A stretch of DNA of 64,000 bases from Phocoena phocoena (Eukaryota; Chordata; Mammalia; Artiodactyla; Phocoenidae), in contig NC_089222.1 in assembly GCF_963924675.1 (NCBI RefSeq), positions 114,095,316 to 114,159,315 on the forward strand, read 5' to 3'. Each line of letters begins with the position of its first letter. Within the stretch, counting starts at the first letter, position 1. Made by a program: the position numbers and the translations under genes. Under the pieces are notes generated by a model. The model did not search any database. It saw nothing but the letters and a program-made list of their open reading frames with translations, and had not been told where the DNA came from. Below, one piece after another: positions 58,241 to 64,000 of this stretch.

Positions 58241-61200
58241 TTTCAGGTGCATCGTTCATGCTGCTATGAATGACCAGCCCCTGGAGCATAGATCCCAAGT
58301 GTGGTGAGAGCCGGGGCCTCTGGGCTTGTGCAGTGTTAACAGTCCTGAAGGAAGGATTTGGAACATGCCTTGCAGGTAGAAATGAAGGTTCTTGCTGATG
58401 GATTTGCCCTATGTGGAAGCAACAGTTCTGGAAAGGAAAAAATATGAATTACCCAACTTTGATTTGGATTTTCTTTTTTTAGTTGCAGATGGAATTTGTT
58501 AGAATTAATTTATGTCAGCGTTAAAAGTATAAGGTGCTCTATATAAAATAGCACAATAGACACTTCTGGCTTTGAGTGTACAGCAGTCATTATTTTCCAT
58601 CTGGTTCTCTAAACAACTGTCGTATGAAAAGTGTCCTGGTAGCTTGAATGTATGGATTCATGTCTGTGAGGTATTTATAAACACGCGATGTGAATTCTTG
58701 CCCTTTCTAGCATCTTAGTGGTTTCACATTAAATGGTAGGTCATTATACTTTTCACTGAGACAGTGAAGGGTGATTAACTCTGTCTGGCTTCAACCAGTG
58801 TAATTTTAGAGGCTACAAATATTGTTACAAGTCAGGTTAGGGTTTAAAGGTGAAAGTATAGTGAAGCTTGACTGAATGACTTTTACAGCATCGAGTTAAT
58901 GTACACAAACAAAGAAAGTCTTGTTTTCTTTCCATTATGAGTGCAGAAGAGAACAAATGACTTGCTTGTTATAGAGAGGAAAATGTGAAAATTAGCTTGG
59001 TCTACAATAAAATCCATGCTGTGTGAACCCATTTACTCAGTATTCTAAATTGAAAGTTCGTTTTAAAGCCCTGTTTAACATTGCTGAGATTCAGAAACTT
59101 TAGATCCTGAATGCCTGCCCTTTGTTGAGATAAGACTATCCTAACCAACAGATTTACTATCTTTTACATAAAGAAGGCGATTTACCACAATAAATACACT
59201 AGCATACTTTGAGAGGGGAAAATTGCTTTTTTCTCTCCACTGACTATTTTTGATAGATCCAACTCCTCCCAAATGCTTCCATTTCTTTCCATTTCTGTGA
59301 GTAAGTACTTTGGGTAATTTGATATAGCCTTTTCCTAGTTAGATTCAAATATTGGAGACTGGATTTCAGTTAAGGAATGGAGTGTGAGGGCATAAGTTTG
59401 CTTCTTGTGACCCAGGAATGGGATTAGGAGACTAAAGCTTCCTTTTAAAGCTGTGTTTAGTATCTACATTGATCTTAAAAGCAGATGAGCAATGAAGTTT
59501 GATGCTTAAGTAGACCAGTTTTGCTTAAGTGACTAGATTTTTTTGAGGTTGCTCACGTGGAACTTAAGGTAAGTGCTGGAAACTATAATTTAATATTCGA
59601 AACATTAAAAATCCTTATATCTAATAAATTGGCCACTCTCTTCCCCTTTAATATTTAACACTCTTTTTACTTACAGTTTTTGCTTTGGTTTGAATTTCTG
59701 TCAAAATATGACAGGATTTTGTGGGGAAAAAAAATAAACATTTTGACTTTAACAGATTTTAGATGTAAACTTTAAAGAATTTAGGGAACATTTTGTTTTT
59801 ACAGAAGTTGAATAGATTTAACTGTTTGTAGGCCCTGAAAAAAGAAACTCAAGAGAACTGAACAATAATGGGCAAAGTAAATAGCTTTCATTTGGGCTAA
59901 CTGATCCTTTAAAAAACATAGCAGCCTGATCTGACAAGTTGTAAAGGTTGGGGTGAGATGAGTAGGTTTGGTCCCTGAGGTCACGGCGGAAACGCAAAGG
60001 TCAAGGCTTTGCACTTAGCCTTGTGTCAACAGCGCCATGCCCTAATAAGTCTCAGAACTGATTTGACTGGGTTCAACTACATGTATAAATATATTATGCT
60101 CTTTCCTCAACTTAAAGAAGCCAGTAAATGAAGGCTTTTAGGCCTTTATATTACTGCCTAAACTTGATGCACATTCAAAGAGTTTACACCTATGAGGGGA
60201 AAAAAAAAGTCTTAAAGAGCATTTTACTCAGGATTTGAGTATGCTTGGTTAAATTGATTTTTTTTCTTAGAAATGTTTAAAGTATGTGTATATTCTATAC
60301 ACATACTTGGGAATATCTTCTTAAAATTAATCTTTACATAGACACACACACACGTCATTATGGAACATGGCTAATTCAAGAGCATAAATTAATTTCACTG
60401 TATTTTGCTTGAATTCATTCCTCCTGTGGTCAGAAAAGATTTCCTGATGACACTGATGATTTTAGATTTAGTTGGGTTCTACAATGGTGGAGATTAGTGG
60501 AGGAGAACTGAGAAAGTTCTAGCACAATATAATCAAACACTTAGATAAAATATTATCCAACTTTTCTGCCACTCCATGGCAAACTGGATATATGTACTCT
60601 CGTCTCCAACCCAACCTTGGTGTGTTCTTTGGTCCTCACTGCTGCTTCAGTTTTGGAAAAATAGAAGAATCTGATCTGTTTCAGAGCTTTCCTTGAACAA
60701 GGCTTTTTGTTGCCCTGTGAAACACTGGATGTACACAGAGATGCTTGAACTTCTTGGATGTCTTCTGGTCTGAGATCAATTTGTGATCACATTGTTTTTC
60801 GAGACCTTGATTGAGACCACATGAGTCTCTTGTGCCTTCCATCTTGACTTTAATACTTTAGGCAGAGTTGACACAGGGCACAATTCCAAGTGTATGTGTC
60901 TTCTATTTAAGTAGTGGCCCTGGAGTTATGCAGCTTTTGCTGGCAAGTCACTGTAAACCTTGATTCACAGTGCTTTGAGAAGTAAGCAGATGGGTTATGT
61001 CATGTGAGCAGAAATCCAGGAGACATAAGCTGCTCACAGATGTCATCAAGCACTGTGTTCTTTCTGCCTCTCCCCGTGGTTCACTTCAGCCTAGGTCTGC
61101 TTTCTTGTTGAGGCAAAATGGCTGCTGGTGGTAACTGTAGATCCTTGTTTTAATTTCAGCAATAGTGAGAGGAACTGCTCCTTCAGCCTCATGAAATAAT

Positions 61201-64000
61201 CCTTCCCTTTAGTCTGATTAATCCATTTTCAGTTAAATACCACCTTTGGACCAATAAATGTACTAGGGAAATGACATGTGGAGGTTGGCTTCAGGTTCCT
61301 GGAGCCAGGATTGAAATCGCCTTCATCTGAGACATGTTGGCGATGGGTAGATACCTGAATGGCATCAGGGCCATTGGGAAGAAGTATGCTCACCCTGTTC
61401 TTTGTTAAATGAATTTATTCTGTCTTGTACCCATTAGTGGAAGCTACTCTGCCACAGCAATCCATCATTGTGTTCCAATCCAGATAGTCTTCTCTGTAAG
61501 CCTACTGAACAGTCTTCATTTTTAATTTTAGCCATAATTTTTAATTTAGTCATCATTTTAATCTGCACAAACATGCTCTTTTTTTCTGATTATTCCTTTT
61601 TCCTGGCATTCTTGTTTTGTAGATGTAATATCTTCCTGAATACTCCTGACTTTATTCAGAAATGAGTTTATTATTATTCTGTCTGCACCCCCCCCCCCAT
61701 TTTCTTGTGTGTTGCTTGAGTTACCTTCATTTTCTTTGGGGTCAATTTTTAGTTTCTTAATTTTGTCTCTCGCATCTCATTCTGCAGCTTTTCTTGTATG
61801 TCTGGTAATCCTTCCTATAGAAAAAAGGGCCATGTAGTTAATAAAAGTCTTCTGAGTTGTAACTAATGCTTACTTGGAAATCTCACTAGGAGTTCTGTGT
61901 GAGGTAAACAGAAGTGAGCCTTTGCTGTAGGGGGATCAGCTAGGAAGCCAGCTGTCAGACTATAGGATCACTCAAATTGAAGAGTGAGGATTATGCCAGG
62001 TCTCACCTGGCAGGTTGTTCAGTTTCACTGGGAAAGGGTCAGCTATTTTTGCTGGAGGTAAATACCAGCTGCCTGATTTTGCCTGCACTTGGGAAGGAGG
62101 GGGTGACAAGAGAGAGAGCTGCCCTTATGCAGACCTTTAATTTAATTCCTATAGCTTTTAGTTCCTTTTCACACCCATCTTCCACAGTACCTGCTGGATG
62201 GGTTTTGATTTCCGAAGGCTGCTTCTGTAGACTGCTACATTTTCCAGATCCACCTTACAGCGAATTCTAAGCTACACTCTCTATTTAATTCCTAACACAT
62301 TCCTAGTCTTTCTCTTTCCATCAGAAGCACATTAATATCTCTTGTTCATTGGTGACACCCATCCCTCTACCCCATCTCAGAACTTTTGTGTTAGTGGCTC
62401 CAGAAAGAGTGGAGGCCGTTTTAATCTGCCATCTTAAACAGTTACTACTACTTTGCATAACGTAATGTATAATTAGAGTTTTAAATGTAGGTTATTACTT
62501 ATAATAATAACTCGGTTGGAATACGGTATTAATATTTCCACAGTGATTTATTAGACATCTAAACGGAACAAGCACAAACTGATTCCTATTACAAAGGCAA
62601 TTCATAGTGTATTTATTTTAACTCTGTGTGCAACAGTTTATATTTACCATTTTATTTTATCAAGCTTGTTTAATCAGAGAGATTAATTTATAAAAAGCTA
62701 AATCCAGGATTAATTTCTCTTGCTGCTCCTTCATCCATTCAGCAAATACTTATGGAACTTCCATGAAGTGCTAGCTACTGTGAATGACCTTATATATAAT
62801 TTCTTTAGTTTTATGTAAACAATTTTTGTTTTAATAAAGTCTAACTAAGCGACAAGAACTGACAGTGGGGTTTGAAAAAGAATGTAAATACTTCTGCATT
62901 CTAGGGTGAGCTAAATGTAAATTTGCAAGGGGATGGGAGATGTTTAACTTTTTGTTTATGGTTTCTCCTGTACCAGATACAGCATGGGCAAATAATCATT
63001 CATAAGTTATATTGAAAGCATGAATGCAATCCCATTGCTTTGTTATTGCTTACATATTAGTGATATTGCAACTGATTCACTTTCACTTTTGCTTATAATT
63101 AGCTGAAAGAGAATACTAACTTATTCACCAGAAAAACTGACTCAGATTCATTTGCGTGTGGTGTGGTAAACTTTTGGTGGGTTCTATCGTTCTCTTGCTT
63201 AAAAGCTGGAGGAACACAATATATAAAATTCTGAAATATTACCTGAAGAATGGTTTATTCACAGATTCTTATGTATTCAACATGAGCAAAATGGCATACT
63301 GCCAATCAACAATGATTGAAAGAGTATTAAAGGAAGAAAAAACTAGTGTTTTTTAAGGAAACTATTGTTAGTTTAAAAGGAAAAATCCAATATTGGCAGG
63401 CAATTTCCCCTTTCTTTCTTTTTTTTTTTTTCCCTGCAGTGACTATTGCTGTTATTAAACACCAATGAGATATAAAAATGTTTAACCAAAAGGCAAATAC
63501 TTTGTTTTTATACCCATTATGTATTAACTTTTATTTTGGCTTCTTATAATAGTCTTAGGCTTCTACTAAATTATTTATTGCATCCAATTATATGTAAGCA
63601 ATCAGAAAGAGCAGTAACCTTTTTTTGAAGATATATAGATTTGTTTTTAGTAAATTAGTGAATAATCAACAGTGACAATTAATTTATACAACAGAAGGTG
63701 AACCAAGGCAGCTGTTTTCTGTTTCCATATCCCCTGAGGGATATGCAGCTAAAATTCAGTGTTATATTCTAAAGAAGAGGAGGGTTTTTTTCCCCAAGAG
63801 AAAGCTGTTTTTCTCCGTTAAAAATACATAATATCTTATTTTTGAAGCTCTTACCTCAGTGTCACTTTTCTTTGTATATAATAAACAGTAGACATTACAT
63901 TCCTTATAACTCAAGGTATGTGGTATATGATCTTTCCATAGCAATGTCTTTCCTAAGGACCATTGACTATTATCCAACTATTATGCATTTCCATCATTTT
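58241..64000. other. Repeat-poor intronic DNA
   Basis: No young SINE or L1 in 5.7 kb. An 11-C run is at 61688-61698. The parts at 60.6-61.7 and 61.9-62.45 kb have slightly higher GC and could be old LTR or DNA-transposon remnants I cannot name. Confidence 0.45.

Larger units (their letters stand above)
27691..64000 (+). other. ROBO1: ROBO1 (isoform b) intron 1, 5' part
   Basis: It follows the donor at 27690. I find no sequence resembling ROBO1 exon 2 (the GSRLRQEDFPP start of the first Ig domain) in the remaining 36 kb. That agrees with the very long first intron of this gene in other mammals. The span carries only repeats, hairpins and unique non-coding DNA. Confidence 0.8.

Noticed and set aside
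60590..62450. Possible LTR or endogenous retrovirus remnant
   Set aside because: Slightly different composition only; I found no paired LTRs, primer-binding site or retroviral protein motifs.
27691..64000. Further ROBO1 exons in the right part
   Set aside because: No frame resembling the ROBO1 Ig1 region or other domains was seen next to acceptor and donor signals.

Overview
The window is mammalian nuclear DNA, AT-rich and CpG-depleted outside one CpG island, and the repeats point to a cetacean (toothed whale or dolphin most likely). At least eleven SINEs belong to the tRNA-derived CHR family of whales and hippos. Most open with the same head (short motif TTCCCTGGTGGCGCAGTGG) and many keep clean target-site duplications. 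The LINE-1 copies are of the cetartiodactyl type, with older MIR, L2, MER20 and HAL1/L1ME-like fragments in the background. Nothing here is prokaryotic; there is no operon, CRISPR array, phage or integron.

The one gene with solid support is the first coding exon of the short ROBO1 isoform (isoform b, also called DUTT1), on the + strand. A CpG island (about 26.54-27.33 kb) leads into a 5'UTR and an ATG at 27636. The exon encodes the signal peptide MIAEPAHFYLFGLICLCS and ends at a consensus donor (CAG|GTAACC, 27690/27691) in phase 1. Everything to the right, 27691-64000, is therefore the start of a very long first intron. Everything to the left is the region 5' of this alternative promoter; in other mammals it lies inside an intron of the longer ROBO1 transcript. 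ROBO1 is the SLIT receptor for axon guidance, so the expected cargo is regulatory DNA plus retroelements, and that is what is seen.

Layout: 0.2-5 kb holds three young CHR SINEs, a (TG)n and a MIR. 5.69-8.44 kb holds L1 3' fragments on the - strand and an old tRNA SINE. 8.4-16 kb is repeat-poor, with a HAL1/L1ME-like stretch split by a SINE, and a CTCF-like motif at 13591. 16-25.4 kb holds MER20, L2, MIR, a polypyrimidine block and three CHR SINEs. 25.6-28.6 kb is the promoter region, with an 11-bp palindrome upstream, the CpG island, exon 1 and a (CA)n. 28.6-43 kb is intron with three long-form CHR SINEs, MIRs, an L2 and two perfect hairpins. 43.06-51.64 kb is a nested retroelement complex: a 7.23-kb essentially full-length but ORF-broken L1 on the - strand, inserted inside a twin-primed (5'-inverted) L1, with a CHR SINE at the right edge. 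51.6-64 kb is intron with SINEs, L2/MIR fragments, MER20 and a long (TG)n.

I did not find an undescribed system. The most useful observations are the ROBO1/DUTT1 promoter with an upstream ORF whose stop overlaps the main start codon (ATGA), the resolvable nested-L1 history, a CHR SINE that moved without its 3' segment, and several perfect inverted repeats near regulatory sequence. Repeat names are from memory of consensus features, not from a database search.
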